64,000 nucleotides of DNA, taken from NCBI GenBank assembly GCA_951804985.1, contig OX638132.1, positions 19,945,529 through 20,009,528 of the forward strand. The letters are read 5' to 3'. Below the pieces are notes generated by a model. That model was not told the DNA's origin. It ran no database searches and worked only from the letters and a program-made list of their open reading frames with translations. Of this stretch, positions 35,066-48,917 are shown one piece after another (the stretch's first letter is position 1; each line of letters starts with the position of its first letter). The position numbers and the translations under genes are program-made. This stretch comes from Dryomyza anilis. Its lineage: Eukaryota > Arthropoda > Insecta > Diptera > Dryomyzidae.

Positions 35066-36278
35066 TATGTTTAACATAGAGTGGACAATAGTCGGAAACG
35101 ATAAAAATTACCTTGCGAACGATATCGTTACTAATTCGTTCCGATATCGTTTGCTAAACAACTTTTTTTTTTGTAGAAACCAAGAATTTTTTAAATCTCT
35201 TGACCAAACCAACTTGACCAAAATTTTCAGAAATATCGTAATTGTTCTTTAAACAAAAATTCTTTAAAATTATTTCTCTAAATAATAATGCTGTGACTCG
35301 CTTAAAGTCAGATCAACCGACCATAGTCGGTTGTACTTTGTTTTTATAAGAGCGCATTTGAGCTTGCCTTAGTTACATAAACAAATAAGTATCTGATGAG
35401 AGTTCTGGAAATATGAAGATTTAATATTTATTGTATTTTTTACAAATTACCATAAAGGATTTCATTTGAGATAAGTGTGCGTTTAATACAATTGCATATG
35501 ACTCATTATATGTCACAGCATTGTTATTATATCGTCATAGTAGAAGTAAAACTAAGCAAATACATTTTTTACAAACCTTTTTATTATTAATTACGATGTT
35601 GATCTCATCTATTAGAAACCGTTGAATATAAAAGGATTTTTGTATTCCTATTTTGTTTTTGAACCAGTTCAAAATACATATTGCATTCGGTAGACCCACA
35701 TATTAGTTTTTGCATTATTTTTATATTTAAAATGTAATTGGTGACTTTTACTTCTACAACAACGATATACCGAAAACTGAATTAAACAAACTAAAATCGA
35801 TAGTTCTCGAGATAATACTGTGTTCCTTTTAATCCTGATATATTAAGATTAATAATATAATTTTAATTGCACTAGAGCATACAATGTTTTATTAAAATCC
35901 GCAAGAGAATACAATTTGTGATTCTTCACTCATATGTATATTTGGAGCCGAATTATAGCTATCAAGATCATAAAAGTACTTATCACATATATGCGAAATT
36001 GCATATCTGGCATAAATGTGGCTACACATTTTTTTCTTTTTTATATGCGACAAAAACAGGGTCAAACAAACATGAAAAACCAACTTTTAGTAATGAATAT
36101 TTGTCTATATTTTTCTATTTTAAATACACTAATGAATTACAGCAGTAGTAGATCTAAAGAAATACGCAATTATCTTATCTTAAGCATATCGACTTATAGA
36201 TCTGAAACAAAATAATTGTACGCGCAACAACAGACGAAAATATACAAATACAAAAATGAATGTTGACGACATAACTTA
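35066..36278. other. intergenic between repeats and dephospho-CoA kinase
   Basis: Contains a single MITE arm at 35727-35775 (see 24596). A copy of the CGACTATAGTC-like words at 35310-35340 is all else noticed. Overlapping short ORFs at 35892-36215 are AT-driven and not supported. Confidence 0.45.
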
Positions 36279-37129
36279 CTATGTTCTATCAGTTATACTA
36301 CGTATGTTGGGTAAAAAATTAAAGATTTTATCTAAATAGTATATGGTAAATATTATAGCAAACACAAAACCTAAAAGGGTTAATCTATTGCGCCAGTGTT
36401 GCTTGGAATCATTCATCAAGTTTAGAATATCGACAGCAGCTGCCTCGGTATCTTCAATACTGCCCGAGTTGTCTATGACGAAATGCGACAACTCGCATTT
36501 TTTATCGAGCGGCATTTGAGATTCAATGCGTTTTTTCGCATCCTCGGCTGTATATTCGTTGCGCGATATCAGTCGCTTCAATTGAGTTTCCGAGTCACTG
36601 TTAATAAAAATAGAATTATGTATAAGTATTTAAACAGTTAAACCAATATCACATTACCAGGAAACCGTAATGATTTTGTGTATAAAATCCATTAATATTC
36701 CCGTTTCAAATAGCAGCGGCAAATCCAGTACAATCCATTTTCGCCCACTCATTAAATGCTTAAAAACTTGTATGAAAATTGTACGATGAATGACCGGATG
36801 CGTTATTTTATTCAATTTGGTACGCAACTCTTTGTCACTGAATATGGCTCTGCCCAATGCTTCTCGATTGATTTCCTTAGTGGGATGGAAAACTTCTTCC
36901 CCAAATACTTCGCGTATTTTTTGCCAACATGGTTTGCCTGGTTGGACAACTGGAGAAAGATAAGATTTTATATCAAAATGATCTTAATGCATTATATGGA
37001 AATGTAAGTATACTCACTATCACGGGCAATTTTATCAGCATCCACCACCGGAATTCCACTTTTCTCAAACACCTTGCTTACAGTGCTTTTTCCACTCGCA
37101 ATTCCTCCTGTGATCGCGACAATAAACAT
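36279..37129 (-). CDS. dephospho-CoA kinase with C-terminal membrane segment
   Basis: Three exons, 37129-37018, 36949-36658 and 36597-36279, join in phase to 240 codons plus stop. The first exon holds the P-loop GGIASGKST and the [10 protein letters not shown] motif. The second has the conserved [16 protein letters not shown] and [13 protein letters not shown]. The third opens [14 protein letters not shown], the lid region. The enzyme phosphorylates the 3' hydroxyl of dephospho-CoA, the last step of CoA synthesis. After the kinase fold comes [19 protein letters not shown], a likely membrane anchor, as in the animal DCAKD type; organelle location is inferred. The Drosophila counterpart is probably CG1939 (from memory). 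Transcribed away from Ref1, with 1.16 kb between the starts. Confidence 0.92.
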
Positions 37130-37242
37130 TTTTGATCTCGGTTCTGCTAAACTAGTACTTACTAGAGCCAAATGGAGGAAGTCTTAATTAGTGTTGAAAA
37201 AAAAAAATCAATATGAAAATCGGTTAGATATGTCATTGTTTA

Positions 37243-37261
37243 CAGCTGTCACCGACAGCTG
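37243..37261. promoter_or_regulatory. paired E-boxes CAGCTG
   Basis: CAGCTGTCACCGACAGCTG: two CAGCTG sites 13 bp apart as an inverted pair, 115 bp upstream of the kinase ATG. CAGCTG is one of the common Drosophila core-promoter words. Functional status is inferred. Confidence 0.35.
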
Positions 37262-37417
37262 CAGTGCATAGTTGCCACCTTATGGATTATATATAATAGT
37301 ACTTTTAAAATTTTACTCTATTACTGGTGATAATTAATATAGGCCGTTTTCGGTTACTAATTCTGAAATGAGCTCGATCAGTCAAAAAGAGATCTTCATG
37401 CTGTAAACAAATACTGA

Positions 37418-37469
37418 ACTTTTCAAACAGTTTTCTAAAAAAGTAAATGGCGTCTGAAATTTGAAAGAT
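37418..37469. repeat. 52-bp repeat shared with 45717-45767
   Basis: TTTCAAACAGTTTTC...AAAAGTAAATGGCG.CTGAA.TTTGAAAGATG is nearly identical at the two sites. The ends TTTCAAA/TTTGAAA are inverse, so it may be a tiny MITE remnant. Confidence 0.6.
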
Positions 37470-38293
37470 GCCCAATAAACACCCAGATTTAAGTTATAAC
37501 CATGATACAAATATATACAGGTACGATCACTCTCCTATATTTTCCAATGTTTACTTTAGCTGACACTAAGCAAGTTTTTTGAAGTTTAGTTTTAAAAGCA
37601 AAACAAAATCGACTTTTAAAAAAAATCTTATATAAAATTCTATAGAAATGAAAAATAATTATCAAGGTATGCTTTGACATAACTTTAAAATGTTAACAAA
37701 CATTTTTATAATCAAAACAAAATCTGAAAAATAATTTTCATATTTTCTTTGAACATAAATTTCAATTTTTGAAATTTTGAATTTGAATCAAAAAAAAAAT
37801 TCACAATTTGTCGATTTTTATTCCAAATAAATGCATGCTGACAAATTTTAAATAAAAATGCTCAAAAATTACTCAAAACGTATATAAGTTGAGACTCATT
37901 GTTTAATGAAATGTTTTGTAAAATGATACTGTAAAACGCTCATATTACAGCTTCAGTGTTTACGTTTACTCGATACAACCTGCTTGACAGACCAGCGGAA
38001 AAAATCAACATTTTCGACTTCATCCAACTTGTCGTCAAACGAGTTGTTCGTTGAATATACACGATACTATTGCTACAGTCCAACTCAGTTATACAACGGA
38101 ATTGCATGGTATAAACGGTGCTATTCTGTACTTTTTTTATTTTATTTTTTAAATAAATGGCAACTCTGAACTTACGCCATTTGTAAATCCGCATCTGTAA
38201 AATTTATAATTTTCTGGCGTTCATTGTTTTTCAGTTTCAATTGTTATTAATAGATTAGAAGAATATTATTAAAATAATTATAATTTTAGCAAA

Positions 38294-39642
38294 ATGGTTG
38301 ATAAGATTGAAATGAGTTTGGATGATATTATTAAGTCAACCAAGAAATCAAAACCATCGGCCGGTAGTGCGGGTGGTGGTGCACGTCGAGATGGACGGCG
38401 TGATGGCGCAGCAAGACGTAATGGTGGTCGTAGGACTGGATCACCCAGAAAAGCAGTGCGCGGCGGTCGCATACAAAAAGCCAAATCTACAAGGGTAATC
38501 ACAAAATAAATAATGTTGTAGAAGATGATTGATGGAAAAAATTGAGCTATTAATGTAGTAAATGTAATTTCGATGGTGTCTCGACATGCGTTTGTCCTGA
38601 AATAATGACTCGTCGATAGTCGATTACACTATACAAAATGGGCGTCAATACTGCAAAAACAACAAGTTAATAATTCTACAAAATATAAAACTTTACGATC
38701 TGCTCTTTGAGGAAAATGTTGGCACGTTAAGGCGGATAAAAAATGATAATGTTGTAATTTGTAACAAATCATCTTCGATATTTAAATGTTTTATTTATAC
38801 TATTGTGCATTTTTGTTTTGAATAATTTGATTAATAAGCTACACTGCGGAGCGTTAGTAACTCAATGCAAGACATCAACACATCATTCAAAGATTTAACT
38901 TGTTGCGTTTCCCGCTGAAACAAAAAGAATTCCGACCAACAAAACGAACTCCTCCTTCCCTCTAGGGCGATGTAAATAGCGCTTGGAAGCATGACATGTA
39001 TGATGGTCCAAAACGTGGAATGGCGAGTCTCAGTAGCAGAAGCAGCACTCAGCAGAGCAGTCAATCGTCGAAATTGTTGGTCTCTAATCTAGATTACGGC
39101 GTATCAGATACAGATATACAGGAACTATTTGCCGAGTTTGGACCAATGAAAAAGGCAGCAATACACTACGATAGATCTGGTCGTTCTTTAGGTTAACTCT
39201 ATAGGAATAAACAATTTTTAAAATTACTAATAGCTGTTTGCAGGCACAGCCGATGTGGTTTTTGAGCGTCGTTCAGATGCGCTAAAGGCCATAAAACAGT
39301 ACAATGGCGTACCGTTGGATGGTCGTGCTATGGACATACAACTGGCTACATCTGATGTTCCGTCGTTTGCACGTAGTGGACGTTTGGGTGGTGATAATGG
39401 TGCAGTTAGCCCACAAAGACGCAGACAACTTTCAAATGTAAAACGCGGCGGTAAGAGTAACATTCAAACTATACACTACAAGATAAAAAATATATATTTA
39501 TATATTCTCAGGAAACCGAAGTGAAGCTCCGAAACGCAAACCAGCACAAAAACCAGCTGGCCGAGGGGGTAGGGGTCCACCACCAACCGCCGAAGAACTG
39601 GACGCAGAATTGGACGCATATGTTAATGATATGAAAATATAG
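38294..39642 (+). CDS. Ref1: RNA export adaptor Ref1/Aly
   Basis: Four exons, 38294-38494, 38966-39191, 39244-39450 and 39512-39642, join in phase to 254 codons plus stop. The N-terminus has the UAP56-binding motif ([15 protein letters not shown]) and an Arg/Gly-rich arm. The central RRM spans roughly residues 95-170: RNP2 [11 protein letters not shown], then [19 protein letters not shown]1 region [17 protein letters not shown] and [13 protein letters not shown] second RG-rich stretch is followed by the C-terminal box [17 protein letters not shown]. Aly/REF links the TREX complex and NXF1 to spliced mRNA in the nucleus. Length matches Drosophila Ref1 (about 266). AATAAA at about 39677 is the likely poly(A) signal. 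Confidence 0.96.
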
Positions 39643-40059
39643 ACATATTTTAGATTAATTTAAATTTTTATTCTTAAATAAAAAACAATATTGTACAATG
39701 TTAGAGCAAAATGTATACATAATTTGTGATGAAACAGATTATTATGATAACTACAATGAGGTTTTAATTTTACGTATTCAAAGTTACGCTCGATTCTAAG
39801 TAAACATTTTTTTATACATTGTTCTTAAAAACCACCAATTTTTTTTTTTTCGAAATCAATATTTATAGATATGCCAAATAAAAACATATTTTACAGAGCT
39901 CCGAAATTAATTATTTTAGAAGAGAACTTTAATAAAATATTTAAATGAACATTGAATAAACCCTAAAACATTTGCAGATATATGATTTCCAAAAGAATAT
40001 CTCATTTTTTTTTATAATCAACGGCATCCGAGTAGACTTCAATTACATATATAAGACTT
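39643..40059. other. Ref1 3' UTR and intergenic DNA
   Basis: A poly(A) signal sits close to the stop. The rest is AT-rich with nothing recognised. Confidence 0.5.
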
Positions 40060-40302
40060 GGGGGTTACTTTGTATCGCGATTCGAAAGTCAATGTGATAC
40101 GAAAGTCTATTTAATTGGAAGAACAACGCGTTACGAAGGCAAATTCATACAATCTAACGGAATTGAAATGGTAGCCGTCTTGTCACTTTGTGAATTTGAA
40201 TACGAAAGTTCCAAATTTGAATGCGAAAGTCACACTACCAAATTACCATTTATTAAAATGCTAGTAATATCACTTTCGAATCGCATTACAGAGTAACCCC
40301 CC
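40060..40302. mobile_element. MITE with GGGGGTTACT termini
   Basis: A 243-bp element: left end GGGGGTTACTTTGTATCGCG, right end (inverted) GGGGGGTTACTCTGTAATGC, both continuing with GATTCGAAAGT. Internal ACGAAAG / CTTTCG words repeat. Target duplication is not clear. Confidence 0.78.
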
Positions 40303-40937
40303 TGGACATTAGCATATCATGAGCCAGTCTACATTTGACATGTAAAGGTAGATACAAATTAAGGCTTCATAATCTCCTTATGCCAGTAACTTCAACAAAT
40401 AGATATATAGTGATGCTTAGTTATATATCGTGTAATCAAAATTTCGTAACTTCAACTCTTAGTTAGGGAGTAAAAACACCGGGTAGGTTAGAGATATCTG
40501 TTCGGTACGAACACCAATAGATTACGGGCATTAGGGTAAAATCATACAACCAGTATAAGACCCGAGGGCATAACAGTATGTTTTCCGTATTTTCTTTAAT
40601 ACCTACTTTAAGTTTTTGTCCAATATTTGTTTTTGTTTGTTCCTACTTTATTAGTCCAAAACCTTGTAGTCACAACTAGAAACCTTTTTTTCCAGATAAA
40701 AAATGTCAATGTAATAGCCTACGTACAACCTTTTATTTATTGTTTAGAATTTCATAATATTTAAAATTGATACAATCAACAACCAAATGAATTTTGATAT
40801 TAACCAACATTTTTTTTAAAACGACAATAATATAATGAATCAATTTTTTACGTGCCTGTTGAATCTAATAATTTATTTTTTTAATAATTTATTTTCGGCC
40901 GGTTTGCATTAAAGAAATAATAAACAGTAAAAATAAT
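40303..40937. other. intergenic, nothing recognised
   Basis: AT-rich; no supported feature. Confidence 0.5.
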
Positions 40938-41073
40938 GGCGCATATTCATAGACCATTTTAAGTAAACTTTAAAATTAAAGTCAGCTTTTTTGACAATTT
41001 TCACATAGAATAAAATGTCAAAAAGCTGATTTTAATTTTAAAGTCAACTATAAATTGTCTATGAATATGCGCC
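40938..41073. mobile_element. 136-bp near-perfect palindromic MITE
   Basis: GGCGCATATTCATAGAC...GTCTATGAATATGCGCC with arms of about 60 bp meeting near TTTTCACATAG. Flanked by AAT on both sides (possible 3-bp duplication). Confidence 0.82.
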
Positions 41074-41606
41074 AATGTTTTACAGATTTCCTTTTTTTTC
41101 AATATTGAATTGTCCATCTATTAACTTTGACTCATAATTATAAAGATTTATGCAAACGAACGATTTTAATTTATTTTATAGTGAACGCATTATAAAAAAA
41201 TATTCTACAAAATGAACAGCAGCAGAAATATGGCAACGCCACATTAAAAAAACACCGCTTTTTTTGCAGCAAATCGAAACTAACTTCATGCATATCAAAA
41301 TTTTCCTGAATTTGTTGAGCATTGTGTCAGCCAACGTTTTGTGCAAATTTATGTGCGAAAACTAGTATTCTTTTATTTAAAACGAATTTTAAATAGTTAA
41401 AAAAAGTATTTGCAAATCGATTTATAAAAATTGCAACCAGTAAAACCAGCACATTTTACCTCCTAACAGCGTTTTACACACACATTTCGTCTTGTGCCGC
41501 CTTCCGCAGCGTCACTAATGCGCGTTTTGTTTTAATTTGGCGCTCGTTCGTTATTTCGTGGCTGGCTTGAAATAATTACGTAGAAGTTTATTGCAGCACA
41601 TAAACA
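41074..41606 (+). other. promoter and 5' UTR region of Caf1-55
   Basis: Becomes GC-richer from 41450 on (cytosine-rich CGCAGCGTCACTAATGCGCG), as expected for a housekeeping 5' UTR. No TATA box. No specific element is claimed. Confidence 0.45.
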
Positions 41607-43235
<1,629 letters not shown>

Positions 43236-43395
43236 ATTGTTAAAAACATGAAAAACAGTGAGTTTTCTTTAAATAGGAATTTACGAAGGATTATTTTTTT
43301 TATTTTTAATCTAAAACATTTCTCAGATTTATATTTCTCCGCATAACTACATTTAATAAAAATGATTTTTTAGTAATAAAAACGCATTTGTACTT

Positions 43396-45220
43396 TTAAT
43401 CCAAATAATATTTATATTTTTTGCCAAATACTTCAATTACTATGTCAAGTGAGCGCGCGCTCTTGCGACTGCGTTTGCAAACAATGTTGCCACAAACAAC
43501 TTCGTCCGCCTGCACCGCAACCGGTTTCTCCAAGAAGAAGGCCACCTGCTTCCAGTGTGTGGACTTGTCTGTAGGTGCTGTGCCAAACATCACCGGATTT
43601 GGCAAATCGAAATATGTATCAAAATAACCCAAAATAGCGGACAGATTGCCTGCCTTTGTGCAGCGCAGTTTGAAGTCATACGAGAAGTTTGAATACTTCA
43701 AGTCAACTGTGGCCATATTCAGATCTGCTATTACTTCGGATTCAGTTAGGATATGCTTTGGGTCCACCACATCAATAAGTGGCTCGTGCATCACCTCTTT
43801 GCGCATCGTCGACATATCTAGGCCATAGACATTGTTCCAGAAGGTGACGTGCGTCTGGAACAGCTCGTCGCTGCCGTAGCCTAGCAAACTCATGGTGCAA
43901 CGGTTCGGCAATATCATGCCGCCCTCTTTCAGATGGTTGTCGCGCGCATAAATAATACTATCCAGCATACCTTCGAACAGCAAAAAGTAACCCATCCACT
44001 CGGAGATAATGACATCGTACTTCTCCTGTGGCAACACGGTGTCTTCAAGTCTGCCCTTGAGTAGCGTCACATTATGAATGTCGTTTAGTCTGTGCACATG
44101 CGCAAAAGTTTTAAAACATATGTAGTAAACAAGGCAAAATGTTAACATACTTCACAATATCCATGGCATTGTAAACAATATCCGAATTGTCAACGCCAAC
44201 AACTGTTTTAGCACCCGCCTGGGAGGCGAATATGGACAACACAGAGGTGCCGCAGCCCACATCAAGCACATCCTTGCCAGCGATAAAGTCTTTGTTGTTC
44301 AGCAGTGCATCGCGATAGCTTGTAGTTCGTACAACATCCTGTTAAATTAAATTAGAAAATTAAAATATACTACTCAGCGGATATAGCAAGAAGCGATTAC
44401 CGAAAGCATTTCATGATGTATGCCAAAGTGTGCATAGCTGCTGAAGTAGCCTTCATCTGCTTGCAGCGAAGACGCCGAAACACAATTCAATGATTTGTTG
44501 TCTGCGCCACTTTCTTTGTCGACGAGTCGCTGAAAAGCCGCACGCATTTTTTTCATGTCATCGGCAGCTTGCTCCAACAACAGCGCCTGTTCTTGCACCT
44601 GCAAAAAGTCACAATTTTTTATTGTTACAATTTAATAATTAAGCTGGCGCTAACAAACCTTGGCCTGTAATTTTTGCACTGATGTTGTAGCATTGTCTGT
44701 GCATTTTGTGTTGGAGTCCAGTTGATTATTTAAAAGCATACCCTCATAATCTGTAATATACTAAATTATGTAGTAATGCTCTAAATTATTATGGTTAACT
44801 ATATTACCATATGTTAACCAAGGTTCATAGTCCTTCGGCTTAAGATATTTCTCATCAGTCCAGAACATTTCGTTGGTGTGCAGCAGCTTGCTGGCCGGCA
44901 TATTTTCCGAACGAATACAGTTGATGAGTTTAATAAACGCGTACTGATCCATGTCAAAACGGTTCTTCAGCTCTGCCAAGTTTACTTCATGCTCTCGTAA
45001 CAGATGCGCTATTGCTGCATCGACAGAGCAACAGACTTTGGTGCAGAACAGACAGGTAGTTGGTTCCTCATCCACAATGGAATCATCATCGGAGGAATCT
45101 TCGTGTGAATCGGAATGATTTTGTGCGGCGTCGTCTACAAGTGCTGGCATATCTGCATAATATAGCCATTTAAATCTGGTTTCATGTTAGTGTTTTGGAA
45201 GCCTTACCATCTTGTTCCAT
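43396..45220 (-). CDS. Art3: protein arginine methyltransferase 3
   Basis: Six exons, 45220-45208 (13 nt, MEQD), 45152-44808, 44750-44659, 44598-44401, 44338-44151 and 44089-43396, join in phase to 509 codons plus stop. A C2H2 zinc finger (CLFCTKVCCSVDAAIAHLLREH, residues 37-58) that marks PRMT3 is followed by an acidic/coiled linker. Then comes the methyltransferase core: the YFSSYAHFGIHHEML start, motif I VLDVGCGTSVLSIFA, the acidic VGVDNSDIV, the double-E loop SEWMGYFLLFEGML and the C-terminal barrel. It makes asymmetric dimethylarginine; the known PRMT3 target is ribosomal protein S2 in the cytosol. Length fits (human 531). The final THW box is present (DKSTHWKQ). Confidence 0.96.
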
Positions 45221-46308
45221 ATTTAATTTTTTTTCTTAATATTTACTTTCAATAAATAGGGAAACAATTTAAATACTTGATGAGTACACGTGTTGTCACC
45301 AAAGTTGCCAACCGCATTTTATTCTTCCAGAAAAACGGAGAATAAAAATCACAAACGCAAATATTTATGGATATTGGGCATAATTAAACAAAATCTTACA
45401 CAGTACACATTTTTTTCAGAAAAAAATGAGGTGAAGAGTTCGTTGTATATTTCGCCATGGTTGAAATATATACAGGTTAGTTCATCTAGACAGTTAGTTG
45501 GCATACACTATATTAAAAATTCACACCACAAATTTACTTTTTCACTTTTGTTATACACTGCGGTGTTCTTCTGGAGCCCATAGACAGCTTGAAAAATACC
45601 AAAGGGTTGTAATTTATTTACTTTAAAATATTGAGTTTAAATTTTTTTATAAAATTTAAATTTTTTTGTAAACATTGATGTTTTGTTTTAAATTTTTCAT
45701 AAACAAATGTTGAGTCTTTCAAACAGTTTTCAAAAAAAAAGTAAATGGCGACTGAATTTTGAAAGATGACAACCTGTATATATTTATTTCAACCATGTAT
45801 TTCGCATTTGAATCAACTTTAATTTGTATAGAAAAAAAATTGAAAATAGTATATAGTATTTATAATTACTGAGTAGGTTGGCTAAAGATCATTTAAAACA
45901 ATAATATCTCTGCCCTTTAAATAAAAATTGTAAGTAAAAAAAATACGCCGCTCGTCTTTTTTTTTAACAAATTTTCACACTCACGGGAATTGTTTAGTTT
46001 TTCTTAAGCTCTTTTTGCACTAACCGCTTCAATTTATATGGATATTCACAGATTTTTAGAGAATGACACGCGGGAATTTGTTGAAAAAGTATTTTTTCTA
46101 TTTTATGGTAATAAAGATTGATAACAATTGCTCAATATTATTTAATAATATAAACTAGACAACTCTGCCCACGTTGCTGCTGCTGTCAAACATTTCATGT
46201 GTTGCCAACTATTTGTATTGTAAACAAAGTGTTTCGTTGAACACAGCCAACAAAAACAGCTGTTTCTTAGCAAACTTGCATAACCTTTTAATTGTATCTT
46301 GATAAATA
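45221..46308. other. head-to-head interval between Art3 and mRpS10
   Basis: AT-rich. It holds a copy of the 52-bp repeat (45717-45767) and an E-box near the mRpS10 start. The 97-codon frame at 45290 is not supported. Confidence 0.5.
46255..46264. promoter_or_regulatory. palindromic E-box AACAGCTGTT
   Basis: A perfect 10-bp palindrome 45 bp before the mRpS10 ATG. A common Drosophila core-promoter E-box form. Probably within the promoter or 5' UTR. Confidence 0.4.
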
Positions 46309-46942
46309 ATGCTGCGAGTAAGTTTATTATTCACGAATTATAAATTAAATTCCTATAAAATTCATTTTTAGTCATTGAGAAACCTGCTGTTAACAGCCAA
46401 TTCAAATGTCGGCCAATTGCAAAGGACTGCACCACTCGGCACAGTTGCTGTAAATGCAGCTTCTACTGCTCAACAGACGGCAATCGAATCACTGGCGCCT
46501 TTGGAAAAGGATAAATTATATAGCAAACTAGAGATTGAATTGCGTGGCATTGATCCGGCTGTACTCAAGAGCTACACGACATTCGCAAATACAGCAGCCA
46601 ATCATTTGGGCATCGATTTAGGCAAATGGTTAGTGATTGTAAATTTTTCTGAACTTTACAACAAATTGATTTCGAATACCTCACAGTTGGGCGCCACGTA
46701 AAGCACATCACGAACGAATGACTTTGCTCAAGTCTGTACATATTTACAAGAAACATCGTGTCCAGTACGAGGTGCGCACATATTTCCGTTATATGGATTT
46801 CTACAGAATGACGGGGTCTACACTGGACACTTTTTTGGAATATATCGAACGCAATTTGCCAGAAGGTGTTGCTCTTAATGCAACGAAAACCGAAATTCAG
46901 AAAATACCAGAACACTTGACAGAAAAACCAAGTCCTGTTTAA
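46309..46942 (+). CDS. mRpS10: mitochondrial ribosomal protein S10
   Basis: Three exons, 46309-46317 (MLR), 46372-46628 and 46687-46942, join in phase to 173 codons plus stop, the length of Drosophila mRpS10. The N-terminus ([18 protein letters not shown]) looks like a mitochondrial import sequence. The uS10m core follows: [19 protein letters not shown], then [20 protein letters not shown] and [15 protein letters not shown]. It belongs to the head of the small mitoribosomal subunit, in the matrix. The tiny first exon with donor CGA|GTAAG is unusual but in phase. AATAAA at about 46978 follows. Confidence 0.95.
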
Positions 46943-47616
46943 GTTAATGCGTTATTCAATAATTTTCGATTATATTAAAATAAACATAGAAGTAAAACAA
47001 ACCAAAGATGTTTTCAAATAGATATACAGTAATTTATTGATGAGAAGTCGAATATGTATTTAATAAACGTAGATATTATATTTTTTTTATTCTTCTACCT
47101 AATACAGAGTAATATAAGAATGGCATATTGAATTTAAAATTTTAAAAGTCTTGAAATAGTAAATTTTTAAATAGTGTAATTTCCTAAAAATCTTGCATAC
47201 CACACAAACCCAGATAATTAAAGTATATTTCATTTCATTGATTAAAAATGTATTAGCATATTAAATGCTGGCTGTTATCCGCCTTACCACCTTATATGTA
47301 TTAATAGTGGGCAATATAATATTTGTGCATTTTAAATAATAAAAAATACTCTCACGATGGCAAAAATTCTGCCGATAAGTTATATTTTGATATGATAACG
47401 TGAACTGTTTGCGTTTTATCAGATACGAACAATCAAATTCTAATTCTATATTCGGTAGCGAGTACAAACATAATCATTTATTGCAAACGGACGTATTAGC
47501 AGCCGTTAATAAAAGAGGTTAACAATTCGTTTTTATGTTAGTAGCTGCCTGATGTCCGAGCGTACCTAATTGTTGAGTGGATATTTGTGTAGGAATTAAA
47601 TTAAAACGGATTGAAG
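46943..47616. other. intergenic, nothing recognised
   Basis: AT-rich until about 47470, then somewhat less so, probably promoter and 5' UTR of the next gene. No clear TATA/initiator pair. Confidence 0.45.
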
Positions 47617-48917
47617 ATGAAACATCCTGCATTATTGGCAATGGCCTTCGTAGCCATGTGCTGTTGCTTCGTTCCTGCCAGTTGTATAAAGGAAGATCTT
47701 ATTATTGATATGCTGGAGCAGTTAAGAATGAGAATGTGCCATCCAATACCGGCTCTGGGGCTACCGGCGCTGGATCCATTCCAAATTTCGCACATGGAGA
47801 GTTCAATGAATAATAAATACTTAATCGAGTGAGTTAATTTATAAAAAACGGTAAATTTAAAAATTTTGATGAATTAAAAATAATGATTTTAAACGATTTG
47901 AATAATATAAAAACATAATATTAATTTACAAAAATATATTCTCATTATAGCTTCACTGGTTCCGTAACGAATTTCAGTTTAACTGGACTTTCCGATTTTA
48001 TTATTAATGATTTAAAAATAACTGTTTTTCCACTACAACGTTTTACATTCGATATAACCTTTCCATTGACGGCCTTAAAATCCCTGTATACAGCTAAAGG
48101 ATCAATTGCTTACATACTTAATTTAGCTGGTAATGGCAATGCAAAGTAAGTACAACTAAAAAAAATATTATGTGCAGTATTTAAAGTACTGTAATTAAAT
48201 TTATTATCCAGCTTGTTGGTACTTCTGACAGAAATCGTTTCATTTCTATTCAATCAAAAACATTTTTATATTTTATTTTTCCATCCAAAAAAATACTACT
48301 TTTATCAAATTCAAACAGTTTCAATTCTGTCATATGATTTAAATAGGATTTCAGTCGAAAGTAAATAACAAAAACCATTTGCTTATTTCATTTAATATTT
48401 TCAGAGCATCAGTGGATCAAGTACGCATAATTATTACGAGTACCTACAGATTAGGCACATCTCTAAGCATACGCAATTTTAAACTTAAGGTTTGTATATT
48501 ATGCTTTAATATTACAAATTGAAATTTGCGATTTCACATTTAGATAACCATCGGTGGCCTCGAGATTGATTTCGAAAATCTAATCGAAGAGGAACGTGTT
48601 AACGATTTCTTCCATGCATTAGTCAACGAATTGGGTCTGGAACTGCTTGATGACGTGTGGCAGGAAGAAAACGCGATGGTTGAAGAGCTAATACAAACGG
48701 TAAAATAAAACTAAAAAAGCTAATTAAATTTAAATTAAATTTCATTTATGTATGATACTTGCAGAAATTAAACAATATACTTGGTAACTATTCGTTGGGC
48801 GATCTCATTGGCATAATTGGCGGCGGCGGTGAAGGCAGTGACGAACCCATTTTCGGACCAGATGTACCAGCTGATTGTAAAGACGACGTCAAACTTTTAA
48901 AAGTAGTCAAAGACTGA
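47617..48917 (+). CDS. secreted group-7 allergen/JHBP-like lipid-binding protein
   Basis: Five exons, 47617-47828, 47951-48145, 48405-48489, 48544-48699 and 48765-48917, join in phase to 266 codons plus stop. Residues 1-20 are a Cys-rich signal peptide (MAFVAMCCCFVPASC). Then comes MLEQLRMRMCHPIPALGLPALDP, the start typical of the insect Grp7-allergen/JHBP-related family. Alternating strands follow (FTGSVTNFSLTGLSDFIIND, TALKSLYTAKGSIAYILNLAG), fitting one TULIP/BPI-type barrel that binds lipids. A C-terminal amphipathic helix region and the acidic GSDEPIFGPDVPADC end complete it. Drosophila relatives (CG7916, CG7968, CG8997, CG33306; from memory) are gut-expressed. The ligand is unknown. I use the ATG at 47617; an upstream in-frame TTG is not a start. 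Confidence 0.86.

Larger units (their letters stand above)
37130..38293. other. shared upstream region of dephospho-CoA kinase and Ref1
   Basis: Head-to-head genes. Contains two CAGCTG E-boxes close to the kinase start, a 52-bp repeat (37418-37469) also found at 45717, and no other coding signal. ORFs at 37940-38194 look accidental. Confidence 0.5.

Noticed and set aside
35892..36215. Overlapping small ORFs on both strands
   Set aside because: AT-rich accidental frames with no domain, no conservation evidence and no splice context.
38278..38502. Minus-strand ORF rich in Pro/Arg
   Set aside because: Antisense of the Ref1 Arg/Gly-rich first exon.
47611..47616. Start of the group-7-like gene at 47611
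   Set aside because: That codon is TTG; the first ATG is at 47617 and gives a normal signal peptide.
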